Assembly (NCBI RefSeq): GCF_037977055.1 | Contig: NZ_CP150274.1 | Span: 6,696,001-6,760,000, forward strand | Length of the DNA stretch: 64,000 nt | Direction: 5' to 3' | From: Paenibacillus sp. FSL K6-1096 | GTDB lineage: Bacteria; Bacillota; Bacilli; Paenibacillales; Paenibacillaceae | In this document: positions 9,287-18,674 of the stretch, one piece after another | How the letters are laid out: every line of letters begins with the position of its first letter | How positions within the stretch are numbered: position 1 is the stretch's first letter | Notes under the pieces: generated by a model | What the model saw: the letters and a program-made list of their open reading frames with translations, nothing else | Databases searched by the model: none | Told to the model about the DNA's origin: nothing | Program-made: the position numbers and the translations under genes

Positions 9287-9772
9287 ATGGCAATCAGACT
9301 GATTGTGAAAGAACCGGATGAAGTATTGCACAAAAAAGCAAAAACCGTAACGAATATTACCCCTAACGTTCAAAAGCTGCTGGATGATATGGCAGATACG
9401 ATGTATGACGCAGAAGGCGTGGGCCTGGCCGCCCCGCAGGTGGGCATCCTGAAACGGCTGATCGTCGTGGATGCCGATGAAGAGCACGGATTGATCAAGC
9501 TGATCAACCCGGAGATTGTCAGCATGGAGGGGGAGCAGTTCGGACCCGAAGGCTGCCTGAGTATTCCCGGACTGAACGGAGATGTCCGCCGGGCCGAGAC
9601 AGTGACCGTACGCGGGCTTAACCGCGAGGGTGAGGAAGTGACGATTACCGGGAGCGGCCTGCTGGCCCGGGCATTTCAGCACGAAATCGACCACCTGAAC
9701 GGCGTGCTGTTCACAGACATCGCCGAGAAGGTCTATGAGTATATACCGGAACGCAAAGAAGCTGAGGAGTGA
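9287..9772 (+). CDS. def: Peptide deformylase
   Basis: 161 residues. It removes the formyl group from the initiator methionine of nascent proteins. The three metal/catalytic motifs are all present and in order: [18 protein letters not shown] (metal-binding Cys) and QHEIDHLNG (two metal-binding His and catalytic Glu). The length fits the type 1 enzymes. It is followed directly by fmt, which adds the formyl group, so the pair forms a functional unit; fmt's ribosome site lies in the last codons of def. Confidence 0.97.
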   Translation: MAIRLIVKEPDEVLHKKAKTVTNITPNVQKLLDDMADTMYDAEGVGLAAPQVGILKRLIVVDADEEHGLIKLINPEIVSMEGEQFGPEGCLSIPGLNGDVRRAETVTVRGLNREGEEVTITGSGLLARAFQHEIDHLNGVLFTDIAEKVYEYIPERKEAEE

Positions 9773-9777
9773 GTGTA

Positions 9778-10719
9778 ATGAAGATAGTGTTCATGGGAAC
9801 ACCGGCTTTTGCCGTGCCCTGCTTGCGGATGCTGGTGGAAGAAGGCTATGAGGTTGCCGCTGTGGTAACCCAGCCCGACCGTCCCCAGGGCCGCAAGAAG
9901 ACGCTGGTACCGTCTCCGGTGAAGGAGGCGGCGCTGGAGCTGGGGCTGCCGGTCCTGCAGCCGGAGCGGCTGCGCCGGCCGGAGGCGGTAGCGGAGCTTG
10001 CTGCCTATGAGCCGGATCTGATTGTAACCGCTGCTTACGGGCAGATTCTGCCGAAGAGCGTGCTGGAGCTGCCCAAGAACGGATGCGTGAATGTTCACGG
10101 CTCCCTGCTGCCCAAATACCGGGGCGGTGCTCCGATTCAGCGCTGCATTATAAATGGTGAGCAGGTGACCGGTGTTACGCTGATGTATATGGCGGAAGGG
10201 CTGGATACCGGTGATATGATCTCCCGTGTAGAAGTGCCTATTGAGGAGGAGGATACCTCGGGCACGCTGTTCGTTAAGCTGAGCGCTGCCGGGCGGGAGC
10301 TGCTCCGGGCAGAAATGCCGCGTCTTGCCGCAGGCCGTGTAGAAGCCACCGTGCAGGATGAGAGTGAAGCCACCTATGCGCCCAATCTCAGCCGTGAAGA
10401 TGAACGGATTGACTGGAGCAGGAAGTCGCGTGAAATATACAACCAGATTCGCGGGCTTGTCCCGTTCTCGGGAGCTTTCACCCTGTGGAACGGCGAGACC
10501 TTTAAGACATGGGCTGCTGCGAAGCCGGAGGACGGTCAAGGCGCCGGGGGCGATGCGGCTCCGGGCACAGTGCTGTCTGTGAGCGCGCGCGGGGTAGAGG
10601 TGAAGACCGGTGACGGAACCCTTCATCTGATATCCGTTCAGCCCGCCGGCAAAAAAGCGATGAGCGCAGCCGACTTCAGCCGCGGCACAACGCTTGCGCC
10701 CGGCACGGTGCTCGGTTGA
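9778..10719 (+). CDS. fmt: Methionyl-tRNA formyltransferase
   Basis: 313 residues. It transfers formyl from 10-formyl-THF to initiator Met-tRNA. The N-terminus MKIVFMGTPAFAVP and the catalytic segment HGSLLPKYRGGAPIQ are diagnostic; the C-terminal OB-like domain begins near residue 205. ATG 9778 is the start, with GAGGAG 8 nt upstream located at the end of def; the in-frame GTG at 9769 overlaps that site. The stop codon overlaps the TTG start of rsmB by 4 bp. Confidence 0.96.
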   Translation: MKIVFMGTPAFAVPCLRMLVEEGYEVAAVVTQPDRPQGRKKTLVPSPVKEAALELGLPVLQPERLRRPEAVAELAAYEPDLIVTAAYGQILPKSVLELPKNGCVNVHGSLLPKYRGGAPIQRCIINGEQVTGVTLMYMAEGLDTGDMISRVEVPIEEEDTSGTLFVKLSAAGRELLRAEMPRLAAGRVEATVQDESEATYAPNLSREDERIDWSRKSREIYNQIRGLVPFSGAFTLWNGETFKTWAAAKPEDGQGAGGDAAPGTVLSVSARGVEVKTGDGTLHLISVQPAGKKAMSAADFSRGTTLAPGTVLG

Positions 10720-12188
10720 GCGCGGGCGGCAAGGGAGGAAGCGGCGGCCGTCCGCGCTCTCCCGGCAAGCAGGCTGCCGGTACGCGCAGAGCGGCTTCCG
10801 GCGGTGCTGCCAAACGGCCGGGCGGTAAGGCGCCTGCGCCGGCTTCAGCGCGTGAAGTGGCGCTTGATGTTCTTGTCCGTGTAGAGCAGCAGGGCGCATA
10901 CAGCAATCTGCTGCTCGGCAGCAGCCTACAGAAGGCAGAGCTTGGCCGTGAGGACACGGGACTGGCCACGGAGCTGGTCTACGGTACCCTCTCGCGGATG
11001 ATTACACTGGACTATGTGCTAGGCGGCTTCGTCAGCAAGGGCCTTGCCAAGCTGGAGCCTTGGGTGCGGGGACTGCTGCGGCTGAGCCTGTACCAGATCA
11101 TGTATCTGGACCGGGTTCCTTCCCATGCGGCCGTGAATGAAGCAGTGAATATCGCCAAGCGGCGAGGCCATCAGGGAATATCCGGGATGGTTAACGGTGT
11201 CCTGCGCAGCGTGCTGCGGGCCGGGGAGCTGCCCGTCCTGCCGGAGGGGCTCAGCCGGGAGGAGCGCATCTCCATCCTGCACTCCCATCCGCTATGGATG
11301 GTCCAGCGCTGGTCGGAGGAATACGGGCCTGATACGGCGGAAGCCATGTGTGCGGCGAACAATGAGCCGCCGGCAGTCAGTGTCCGGGTGAATACGACGA
11401 TGACCAGCCGGGACGCGCTGCTGGCCGAGCTGGCAGCGTCCGGCCTGGATGCCGTGGAATCGGAGATCAGCCCCTTCGGGCTGGTGATCCGCGGAGGCGG
11501 TAATCTGGCGCTCTCCTCCTGGTACAGGGACGGCTATCTGTCCGTCCAGGATGAGAGCTCTATGCTCGTTGCCGAAGCCGTGGCTCCCGGGCCGGGCATG
11601 AAGGTGCTCGACTGCTGCGCGGCTCCCGGCGGCAAAAGCGCTCATATGGGCGAATTGATGAAGGATCAGGGACTGATCCTGGCCAATGACCTCCATGAGC
11701 ATAAAGCGAAGCTGATCGCCGAGCAGGCAGCCCGGCTCGGCCTGGAGTGCATTACGACCGCCACTGGCGATGCGCTGAAGCTGGCGGAGTCTCTTCCCCC
11801 GGCATCCTACGACCGGATTCTGCTGGATGCCCCCTGCTCAGGGCTTGGCGTGATCCGCCGCAAGCCTGACTTGAAGTGGCGGAAGCAGCCGGAGGATGTA
11901 GCCGGTATTGCAGCGCTGCAGCGCGAGCTGCTGCAGTCGGTCTCCCGGCTGCTGAAGCCGGGAGGCGTGCTGGTCTACAGCACCTGCACTACGGAGCAGG
12001 CGGAGAACAGCGGAGTGGTTGCCGGATTCCTGGAGCGCAACCCGGACTTCGCTTCGGTAAGCTTCCAGTCCCCCGTATGGGAACGGCTGAAGGGAACCGC
12101 CCTTGCTATGGGAGAGGGAATTCAGCTGCTTCCCCATCATTATGGAAGCGACGGGTTCTATATCGCCCGGCTGCAAAGACTCTCTTAA
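10716..12188 (+). CDS. rsmB: 16S rRNA (cytosine-967-C5)-methyltransferase RsmB
   Basis: 490 residues. The first 45 or so are low-complexity and basic (Gly, Ala, Arg, Lys, Pro), an unusual extension; then come the NusB-like RNA-binding domain (about 45-180) and the Rossmann methyltransferase domain with the AdoMet motif VLDCCAAPGGKS, the DAPCSG motif and the catalytic cysteine in VYSTCT. It makes m5C967 in 16S rRNA. The TTG at 10716 overlaps the fmt stop (TTGA), which supports this start by coupling, but a shorter start within the basic tail cannot be excluded. Confidence 0.93.
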   Translation: MSAGGKGGSGGRPRSPGKQAAGTRRAASGGAAKRPGGKAPAPASAREVALDVLVRVEQQGAYSNLLLGSSLQKAELGREDTGLATELVYGTLSRMITLDYVLGGFVSKGLAKLEPWVRGLLRLSLYQIMYLDRVPSHAAVNEAVNIAKRRGHQGISGMVNGVLRSVLRAGELPVLPEGLSREERISILHSHPLWMVQRWSEEYGPDTAEAMCAANNEPPAVSVRVNTTMTSRDALLAELAASGLDAVESEISPFGLVIRGGGNLALSSWYRDGYLSVQDESSMLVAEAVAPGPGMKVLDCCAAPGGKSAHMGELMKDQGLILANDLHEHKAKLIAEQAARLGLECITTATGDALKLAESLPPASYDRILLDAPCSGLGVIRRKPDLKWRKQPEDVAGIAALQRELLQSVSRLLKPGGVLVYSTCTTEQAENSGVVAGFLERNPDFASVSFQSPVWERLKGTALAMGEGIQLLPHHYGSDGFYIARLQRLS

Positions 12189-12230
12189 CGGATTAACGGA
12201 TGGAGAATCACCCTGGAATTACGGCCTCCC

Positions 12231-12267
12231 GCCCGCAGAAGCATTCTGTGCGGCGGGCTTTTCTTTT
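12231..12267 (+). terminator. Rho-independent terminator after rsmB
   Basis: GCCCGCAGAA (12231-12240) pairs with TTCT...GCGGGC (12244-12258) with a small internal bulge, followed by TTTTCTTTT. It separates def-fmt-rsmB from rlmN. Confidence 0.8.
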
Positions 12268-12349
12268 ACCGGATCTGAGATTTGTGTTAGAATAGGAAGA
12301 ATGAGAAGCAATATGCATATAATTTATGAAAGTTCAGGTGCTTACAACA

Positions 12350-13390
12350 ATGAAACCTTTAATATATGATTTGACATTAGAAGAGTTGCAGCAATGGGCT
12401 AAGGACAACGGGGAGCCGGCGTTCCGCGGCGGACAGATCTTCGATTGGCTCTATGTGAAGCGGGTCAATGAGTTCGATGCGATGAGCAATCTGTCCAAGG
12501 CGCTCCGCAGCAAGCTTGACGAGCAGTTCAGCCTGTCCGCGCTCACTGAAATTACGAAGCTGGAGTCCAAGGACGGCACGGTGAAGTTCCTGTTCGGCCT
12601 GCATGATGACCATGCAATCGAGACGGTTATTATGAAGCATAATTACGGCAATAGCGTATGCGTAACGACCCAGGTTGGCTGCCGGATCGGCTGTACCTTC
12701 TGTGCTTCCACGCTCGGCGGGCTGAAGCGTGACCTGACTGCAGGCGAGATTGTGGCCCAGGTGGTCCGCTCCCAGCAGATCCTGGATGCACGCGGCGAAC
12801 GTGTCAGCAGCATTGTCATTATGGGGACAGGCGAGCCGTTCGAGAATTATGATGCAACGATGAGATTCCTCCGTCTGATGATTCACGAGAAGGGCCTCAA
12901 CATCGGACAGCGCCATATCACCGTCTCCACCAGCGGCATTGTGCCGAACATCTACAAGTTCGCGGATGAAGATACACAGATTAATCTGGCCATCTCGATC
13001 CATGCCCCTAATGATACCCTGCGCTCCAAGCTGATGCCGGTGAACCGCCGGTATCCGTTTGATGATGTGATCGAGTCCCTGCGCTACTACCAGGCCAAGA
13101 CCGGACGCCGGATCACCTTCGAATATGCTTTGATCGGCGGAGTTAATGACCAGCCTGAGCATGCCAAGGAACTGGCCGGTGTGCTCAAGACGATGCTCTG
13201 CCATGTGAATCTGATTCCGGTCAACCATGTGCCTGAGCGCAAGTATGTCCGGACTTCCCGCAATGATATCTTTGAATTTCAGCGTATACTGGCCGATCAC
13301 GGTGTGAATGTCACCATCCGCCGTGAGCAGGGCCATGATATTGCGGCCGCATGTGGACAACTGCGTGCCAAACATATGGAGTTGGGGTGA
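12350..13390 (+). CDS. rlmN: 23S rRNA/tRNA adenine C2-methyltransferase RlmN (radical SAM)
   Basis: 346 residues. It uses two AdoMet molecules to methylate A2503 of 23S rRNA and A37 of some tRNAs. The radical SAM cluster motif is [20 protein letters not shown] binds AdoMet; the catalytic cysteines of the family fall near the C-terminus ([10 protein letters not shown]) and in the [12 protein letters not shown] region neighbourhood. ATG 12350 gives [13 protein letters not shown] as in relatives, with AGGTG 9 nt upstream; ATG 12326 is an alternative adding eight residues. It begins the rlmN-prpC-prkC group and lies 6 bp before prpC. Confidence 0.95.
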   Translation: MKPLIYDLTLEELQQWAKDNGEPAFRGGQIFDWLYVKRVNEFDAMSNLSKALRSKLDEQFSLSALTEITKLESKDGTVKFLFGLHDDHAIETVIMKHNYGNSVCVTTQVGCRIGCTFCASTLGGLKRDLTAGEIVAQVVRSQQILDARGERVSSIVIMGTGEPFENYDATMRFLRLMIHEKGLNIGQRHITVSTSGIVPNIYKFADEDTQINLAISIHAPNDTLRSKLMPVNRRYPFDDVIESLRYYQAKTGRRITFEYALIGGVNDQPEHAKELAGVLKTMLCHVNLIPVNHVPERKYVRTSRNDIFEFQRILADHGVNVTIRREQGHDIAAACGQLRAKHMELG

Positions 13391-13396
13391 GGATAT

Positions 13397-14173
13397 TTGA
13401 TCAGAACTGTTCAAGCCAGCGACATCGGCCGGGTACGTACGGTCAATGAGGATTCAGTCTGGATCGGCGCGACGCGCCACGGTTATACCCTCGGCATTAT
13501 CGCCGACGGGATGGGGGGACATTTGGCTGGCGATACCGCGAGCAGGCTCGCGCTGGAGACGGTCAGGAGCCTTCTGGACCCGCTGCCTCCGGAGCTTCCG
13601 GAAGAGGAGCTGAAGACGGCGCTGACTGCCGCCATCATGGAAGCCAACGCCACCGTCTACAGCGAGGCCCAGGGCAATGAGGAGTTTCACAACATGGGAA
13701 CAACTATTGTCGCAGCGCTGCTGAAGGATGCGGCCGGGTTCATCGGCCATATCGGGGACAGCAGGGCATACCTGATTCAGAGTGGCACAGCCAGACAACT
13801 AACCGAAGATCATACACTGGTTCATGAGCTGTTCAAGAGCGGTCAGATCAGTCTGGACGAAATGGATCATCATCCGCGCCGCAATGTGCTGAGCAGAGCT
13901 CTGGGGACAGATACCGAAGTATCTGCGGATCTCGTTCATGTGGAGCTTGAGCCGGGTGAGCTGCTGCTGCTATGCAGCGACGGGCTCAGCAATTATGTAA
14001 GCCCGGAGCATCTGGGCAAGGTAGCCGGAATCCATGAGATATCCCTGGAGGAACGGGCGGATCGATTACTTCAATTGGCATTGCTTGCGGGCGGCAGCGA
14101 TAATATAAGCGTTGCTATGCTGGAACACCAAGGAGAGGCCGCAGTGCCCGAGACAAAGGAGTGGGATACATGA
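13397..14173 (+). CDS. prpC: PP2C-type serine/threonine protein phosphatase
   Basis: 258 residues. The manganese-binding PP2C motifs are visible: VRTVNEDS, IADGMGGHLAG, HIGDSRAYL, and LLLCSDGLSNYV followed by GGSDNISVAM. It dephosphorylates the targets of the neighbouring PASTA kinase. The start is TTG 13397 with GGTGAGGA just upstream. It overlaps prkC by 4 bp (ATGA), the conserved phosphatase-kinase arrangement that keeps the two enzymes in balance. Confidence 0.96.
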   Translation: MIRTVQASDIGRVRTVNEDSVWIGATRHGYTLGIIADGMGGHLAGDTASRLALETVRSLLDPLPPELPEEELKTALTAAIMEANATVYSEAQGNEEFHNMGTTIVAALLKDAAGFIGHIGDSRAYLIQSGTARQLTEDHTLVHELFKSGQISLDEMDHHPRRNVLSRALGTDTEVSADLVHVELEPGELLLLCSDGLSNYVSPEHLGKVAGIHEISLEERADRLLQLALLAGGSDNISVAMLEHQGEAAVPETKEWDT

Positions 14174-16449
14174 TCGGTCACGAATTGGGCGGCCGTTATC
14201 AAATCATTGAACGGATCGGCGGAGGCGGCATGGCGCTCGTCTACAGAGCCCATGATATTCTGCTGAACCGCAATGTCGCTATCAAAGTATTGCGCAACCA
14301 GTTTGTGCATGATGAGGAATTCATCCGCCGCTTCCGGCGGGAGGCACAATCCGCTGCATCATTATCTCATCCGAATGTAGTCAGCATCTATGATGTCGGC
14401 CAGGAAGATGAAGTTCATTATATCGTTATGGAATATATTGAAGGCAAGAACCTGAACGAGATTATCAAAGAGCGGGCCCCGCTGCAGGTGGACGAAGCTG
14501 TGCGGATCGCATCGCAGATCTGTGACGCGCTCGATCATGCGCATATGAACCAGATTATTCACCGCGATATTAAACCTCATAACATTCTGATCGGCCGCAA
14601 TGGCCGGGTTAAGGTCACCGACTTCGGGATTGCCCGCGCGGTTACGTCCACTACGATCACCCAGACGGGCTCCGTCGTGGGCTCTGTCCATTATTTCTCG
14701 CCGGAACATGCCAAAGGCGTAACTACAGGCGAGAAGTCGGACCTGTATTCACTTGGAATAGTACTCTATCAGATGCTCACCGGCGTATTGCCTTTTCTCG
14801 GGGAGAGCCCGATTAGTGTTGCCCTGAAGCATCTGCAGGAGGAATTCGAGGAGCCGCGCCTGCTGAATCCGCTGATTCCGCAGAGCGTGGAGAATGTGAT
14901 TCTGAAGTCGATGCGCAAGAACCCTGACGAACGGTACCAGTCCGCCAAGCAGATGCTCCAGGATCTGGAGACCTGCCTGCTGCCTGAGCGCCGGAGTGAA
15001 GCCAAGATGTCATTCCAGGACGAGGATGACGAGGACCGGACGCGCATTATTCCGGCGATCAAGCCGCTTCAGCGTGGGCTGGGCAGCCGGGCCGGGGGCG
15101 GAGAGGAGCGGCTCCGCAGCATGGAGGAGGCTTCGCCGCCCGTGCCTGAGAAGCACAAGAAGAGCCGTGCCGCACTGTGGATCAGCCTGACTCTGGTTGT
15201 GCTGATTGCCATGGCCGGAGTTGTATGGTACGTCAACTCCAAATTGTCGGTCGATGAAGTATCGGTGCCGGTAGTGACCGGCAAATCCTTCGAGGAAGCC
15301 AAGGCGGAGCTTGAGGCCGTGGGTCTTCTTGCCGAGGAGCCGCCGCTGCAGGAATACAAAGAGGGTTTTGCAGAGAATATCGTCTGGAAGCAGAACAAGA
15401 CCAATACGATGGTCAAAGAAGGCACACATATTATCCTGACGGTCAGCACGGCCAAGACGCTGCCCAAGCTGCCTGATGTTTCCGGTAAGAGCTACGACGA
15501 TGCGGTCAAGGAATTGATGGCCTTAGGTATCGCCCAGGGCAATATCTCTCCAGACGAGCGGTACAGCGAAGAATTCGATAAGGGCAAGGTCATCAGCTCC
15601 GAGCCAGCGGCGAACAGCGAATATGATCCTGAGAACGTTACAGTCAAGCTGATGGTAAGCAAAGGCAAAGAAAGCATCCAGATGCCGGATCTTCTCGGCA
15701 AGACGGAGAAGGAGGCCAAGGCCGAGCTGGAAAAGGTTGGACTTGTGCTGGATGCGGTCAAGGAAGAGCCGAGTTATACGATTGAGAAGGGCAAGGTCAC
15801 CAAGCAATGGGCCTATGAAGCAGGGGATCTGGTTCCTCCTGGTGAGAAGATCACGATCTACATCAGCACAGGGTATGCCCCTGAAGCTCTGGAGTATACA
15901 TTTAATGTTCCTGTTGCGCCGGTTGCAGAAGGCAAGAAGAGCAAGATCCGCATTGTGTTTGCGGATGCGCGCAACAATGGCGAGAATCAGGAATGGGGCA
16001 CGCGCACCATCGGCAAGAGCCAGGTCCTGTCCGTGAATATGGTGCTGGCTCCGAACAAAGACGGAATGGTCTCCGTCTACCGGGACGGGGAATTCCTGGA
16101 GACCTATCCGATTACGTATGTGGATGTCAAGAACGGCAGCGTGCAGCAGCCAGAGCCTCCACCGATGGAGACACCGACTCCTGCGCCAACCGTTGCGCCG
16201 ACAGAGACGCCTACGCCAGACCCGACCATAGAGCCTGAGATTCTGCCGCCGGACGACGGCGGGGAAGGCGGGGAGACGGGTGGCGGGGCGAATAACCAGA
16301 CCGGTTATGTGCCGGGCAGCGCCCAGAATGACAATGTGCAGACTGCTGCGCAGGTCAAAGGTAAAGGCAACAATAACGGCAACGGGCACGCTAAGGGCAA
16401 TGGCCCCGGCAAAGATAAGTCCGGCAAAGATAAGCCCGGCAAACCATAA
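14170..16449 (+). CDS. prkC: Membrane serine/threonine kinase with PASTA domains
   Basis: 759 residues. The cytoplasmic kinase domain spans about 1-275: glycine loop GGGGMA, Lys39, HRDIKPHN with Asp133, DFG at 151-153 and a Thr-rich activation loop TSTTITQT. A linker leads to a single membrane helix at about 336-358, then three extracellular PASTA domains (about 362-570), which in the family bind muropeptides and control spore germination and cell-wall homeostasis. After these lies a beta-rich domain, a Pro/Thr-rich stretch and an unusual Gly/Asn/Lys tail (HAKGNGPGKDK). ATG 14170 has AAAGGAG 8 nt upstream; the in-frame GTG 14161 overlaps it. The long tail beyond PASTA is more than B. subtilis PrkC carries. 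Confidence 0.95.
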   Translation: MIGHELGGRYQIIERIGGGGMALVYRAHDILLNRNVAIKVLRNQFVHDEEFIRRFRREAQSAASLSHPNVVSIYDVGQEDEVHYIVMEYIEGKNLNEIIKERAPLQVDEAVRIASQICDALDHAHMNQIIHRDIKPHNILIGRNGRVKVTDFGIARAVTSTTITQTGSVVGSVHYFSPEHAKGVTTGEKSDLYSLGIVLYQMLTGVLPFLGESPISVALKHLQEEFEEPRLLNPLIPQSVENVILKSMRKNPDERYQSAKQMLQDLETCLLPERRSEAKMSFQDEDDEDRTRIIPAIKPLQRGLGSRAGGGEERLRSMEEASPPVPEKHKKSRAALWISLTLVVLIAMAGVVWYVNSKLSVDEVSVPVVTGKSFEEAKAELEAVGLLAEEPPLQEYKEGFAENIVWKQNKTNTMVKEGTHIILTVSTAKTLPKLPDVSGKSYDDAVKELMALGIAQGNISPDERYSEEFDKGKVISSEPAANSEYDPENVTVKLMVSKGKESIQMPDLLGKTEKEAKAELEKVGLVLDAVKEEPSYTIEKGKVTKQWAYEAGDLVPPGEKITIYISTGYAPEALEYTFNVPVAPVAEGKKSKIRIVFADARNNGENQEWGTRTIGKSQVLSVNMVLAPNKDGMVSVYRDGEFLETYPITYVDVKNGSVQQPEPPPMETPTPAPTVAPTETPTPDPTIEPEILPPDDGGEGGETGGGANNQTGYVPGSAQNDNVQTAAQVKGKGNNNGNGHAKGNGPGKDKSGKDKPGKP

Positions 16450-16498
16450 AAGATAAGCATCAGCAGACCCGGCGCCGGAACCGGCAGGGCTGAAGCGT

Positions 16499-16536
16499 GC
16501 AAATGACCCGGGGATACCTCATCTTGGGTCATTTGC
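16499..16536 (+). other. 11-bp hairpin between prkC and rsgA
   Basis: GCAAATGACCC (16499-16509) is the exact inverted complement of GGGTCATTTGC (16526-16536). No T-tract follows, so it may slow or process the transcript rather than end it; it lies 32 bp before the rsgA start. Confidence 0.55.
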
Positions 16537-16567
16537 ATAAATATCAGGAGAGGAAGGGTCAGCATGT

Positions 16568-17473
16568 ATGCCTGAAGGAATCATAATCAAAGCATTGAGC
16601 GGATATTACTATGTTAAGCCGCTTAAGGATGGACAGATCGCAACCGGGGAAGAAACGGTGCAGTGCCGCGGGCGTGGCATTCTGAAGAAGAAGGGAACGG
16701 CTCCGCTGGTAGGCGACCGGGTCGTCTACATGCTTACGGAGAATGGCGAAGGCATGGTGGATGAGCTGCTTCCGCGCGAGTCGGAGCTTGTCCGCCCGCC
16801 GGTGGCGAATGTGAAGCTGGCGGTGCTGCTGTTCTCCGTCCGGGAGCCGGATATGAACTTGAATCTGCTGGACAAGTTCCTGGTTCATATCGAGCATTCC
16901 GGTCTCGACACGCTGATTGTACTTACGAAGCAGGATCTCGAAGAGGAGGACGGGCAGACTACGGAAGCTGTCAAAGCCCTGTACGAGCGGATCGGCTACG
17001 AGGTGATGGTCACCAGCTCCCTGAACGGAACCGGGGCGGAGGAGCTGCGGCAGCGGCTGGCCGGCGTCATCAGTGTCTTCTCCGGCCAGTCGGGTGTCGG
17101 TAAGTCCACTCTGCTGAACCGGCTTGTGCCTGAACTGGAGCTTGAGACCGGGGAGATCAGCCTGCGGCTTGGCCGGGGGCGTCATACGACGCGTCATGTC
17201 GAGCTTATGGACATCGGGGGCGGCGGTTTTGTCGCCGATACACCGGGCTTCAGCCAGCTGGACTTCCTGGAGCTGGGTGTCGAGGAGCTGTCGGTCTGCT
17301 TCCGCGAGTTCGCCGCCTATGCGGAGAATTGCAAATTCCGCGGCTGCAGCCATCTGCATGAGCCGGGCTGCAAGGTGATTGAGGCGTGGGAAGCCGGAGA
17401 GATTGCCGACAGCCGTTACGGGCATTACAAGCTGTTCTTTAATGAGATGAAAGATAAAAAGCGGAGGTACTGA
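16568..17473 (+). CDS. rsgA: Small ribosomal subunit biogenesis GTPase RsgA
   Basis: 301 residues. It is a circularly permuted GTPase acting in late 30S assembly. N-terminal OB fold (about 1-70), then the permuted G motifs with TKQD before the P-loop SGQSGVGKST, the switch region GRGRHTTRH, DTPGFSQL, and a C-terminal zinc site with Cys and His in CKFRGCSHLHEPGC. ATG 16568 fits the family start MPEGIIIKALSGYYYV; an earlier ATG at 16564 is out of frame and stops after three codons. It is 5 bp upstream of rpe. Confidence 0.96.
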   Translation: MPEGIIIKALSGYYYVKPLKDGQIATGEETVQCRGRGILKKKGTAPLVGDRVVYMLTENGEGMVDELLPRESELVRPPVANVKLAVLLFSVREPDMNLNLLDKFLVHIEHSGLDTLIVLTKQDLEEEDGQTTEAVKALYERIGYEVMVTSSLNGTGAEELRQRLAGVISVFSGQSGVGKSTLLNRLVPELELETGEISLRLGRGRHTTRHVELMDIGGGGFVADTPGFSQLDFLELGVEELSVCFREFAAYAENCKFRGCSHLHEPGCKVIEAWEAGEIADSRYGHYKLFFNEMKDKKRRY

Positions 17474-17478
17474 AACTC

Positions 17479-18147
17479 ATGGTAAAAATTGCTCCTTCCA
17501 TATTGTCAGCGGATTTCGCAGCGCTTGGCGCAGAGGTGGCTGAAGCCGAAGCCAGCGGTGGGGACTGGATTCATGTAGATGTAATGGACGGGCAGTTCGT
17601 GCCGAATATTACACTCGGACCTGTAATTTGTGCAGCGGTGAAGCAGCATACCTCGCTGCCGCTCGATGTTCATCTGATGATTGAGCACCCGGAGAATTAT
17701 ATTGCTGCATTTGCGGCAGCGGGCGCTTCGGTGATCACCGTTCATGCAGAGGCCTGCGTGCATCTGCACCGTGTTGTACATCAGATCAAGGAGCTGGGCC
17801 TGATGGCCGGAGTAGCGATCAATCCGGGCACACCGGCAGCGGCTGTGCGGGAGGTTCTGGCGGATGTAGACATGGTTCTGGTCATGACCGTGAATCCGGG
17901 CTTCGGCGGCCAGGCCTTCATTCCGCGTACGCTGCACAAGATCAGGCAGCTCCGGGAATGGGCGGCCGAGATCAATCATAAGGGCCTGCTGATTGAGGTG
18001 GACGGCGGAATCGCCGAAGCCACTGCGCCGCTTGTCGCTGAAGCGGGAGCCGATGTGCTTGTAGCCGGCAACGCAGTCTTCGGGCGCAGCGACCGTGCAG
18101 CGGCAATCCGCGCCATCCGTGAGGCGGCAGACGGTGCAGTCTCTTAA
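17479..18147 (+). CDS. rpe: Ribulose-phosphate 3-epimerase
   Basis: 222 residues. This TIM-barrel enzyme interconverts ribulose-5-phosphate and xylulose-5-phosphate in the pentose phosphate pathway. Motifs are SILSADFAAL at the N-terminus, HVDVMDGQFVPNIT with metal ligands, LDVHLMIEHPE, TVNPGFGGQ and EVDGGI. It follows rsgA after 5 bp as in B. subtilis; in that species thiN follows, but here a terminator and then spoVM follow directly. Confidence 0.96.
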   Translation: MVKIAPSILSADFAALGAEVAEAEASGGDWIHVDVMDGQFVPNITLGPVICAAVKQHTSLPLDVHLMIEHPENYIAAFAAAGASVITVHAEACVHLHRVVHQIKELGLMAGVAINPGTPAAAVREVLADVDMVLVMTVNPGFGGQAFIPRTLHKIRQLREWAAEINHKGLLIEVDGGIAEATAPLVAEAGADVLVAGNAVFGRSDRAAAIRAIREAADGAVS

Positions 18148-18202
18148 TCCCTGCGGCATTCGCAGACCGAAGGTATAGGCCAAGTTGTGCACGCATAAAT
18201 AT

Positions 18203-18238
18203 GGTTACATGAGCAGAAATCTCATGTAGCCTTTTTTT
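18203..18238 (+). terminator. Rho-independent terminator after rpe
   Basis: GGTTACATGAG (18203-18213) pairs with CTCATGTAGCC (18221-18231) around CAGAAAT, followed by seven T. A clear end to the rlmN-rpe transcription unit. Confidence 0.9.
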
Positions 18239-18330
18239 GTACCATAAGGGAGGTCTGCAGTCCGTTGGAATACAACAGCATGACAGGATAGTCTCCTACT
18301 GCAACGCAAGAATTGATGGGAGGGTGAATC

Positions 18331-18411
18331 ATGAAATTTTACACGTTTAAGCTGCCGAAGTTTTTGGGAGGTTTTGTTAAAGCGATTTTGAACACTTTTC
18401 AGAAGAGTTAA
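18331..18411 (+). CDS. spoVM: Stage V sporulation protein M
   Basis: 26 codons, read directly from the sequence. The peptide starts MKFYTFKLPKFLGGFVKAIL and ends NTFQKS; it matches B. subtilis SpoVM (also 26 residues) closely, including the Pro9 that shapes the amphipathic helix. SpoVM recognises the convex surface of the forespore membrane and anchors SpoIVA, the coat basement layer. A strong ribosome site GGGAGGGTG lies 5-13 nt upstream. Position between rpe and rpmB is as in B. subtilis. The gene is shorter than most ORF cut-offs and easily missed. Confidence 0.95.
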   Translation: MKFYTFKLPKFLGGFVKAILNTFQKS

Positions 18412-18434
18412 GTTCAAACGGATAAGAAAATATG

Positions 18435-18470
18435 AAAAAAAGCACCTTACGTAGGTAAAGGGTGCTTTTT
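18435..18470. terminator. Bidirectional terminator between spoVM and rpmB
   Basis: AAAAAGCACC (18437-18446) pairs with GGTGCTTTTT (18461-18470). A-run before and T-run after make it usable for spoVM on the plus strand and for rpmB on the minus strand. Confidence 0.85.
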
Positions 18471-18485
18471 GCTACAGATATTAAA

Positions 18486-18674
18486 CTATACGCGTTCAAC
18501 CTTGCCGGCTTTCAGAGCACGGGTGCTGACATAGACGCGTTTCGGTTTGCCGTTCACGAGGATACGAACCTTCTGAACGTTGACTCCCCAAGAGCGACGG
18601 TTGCGGTTGTTCGCGTGAGACACGTGGTTACCGCTGCCAGGTTTCTTGCCTGTTACTGTACATTTGCGGGACAT
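18486..18674 (-). CDS. rpmB: 50S ribosomal protein L28
   Basis: 62 residues, full length. [20 protein letters not shown] at the start and [18 protein letters not shown] at the end are typical L28. Only one CxxC-type cysteine is present near the N-terminus (Cys5), so it is the zinc-free form. AAGGAGG lies upstream of ATG 18674 on the minus strand. It is divergent from the DAK-domain gene, with 191 bp between them; convergent with spoVM. Confidence 0.97.
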   Translation of the reverse strand: MSRKCTVTGKKPGSGNHVSHANNRNRRSWGVNVQKVRILVNGKPKRVYVSTRALKAGKVERV

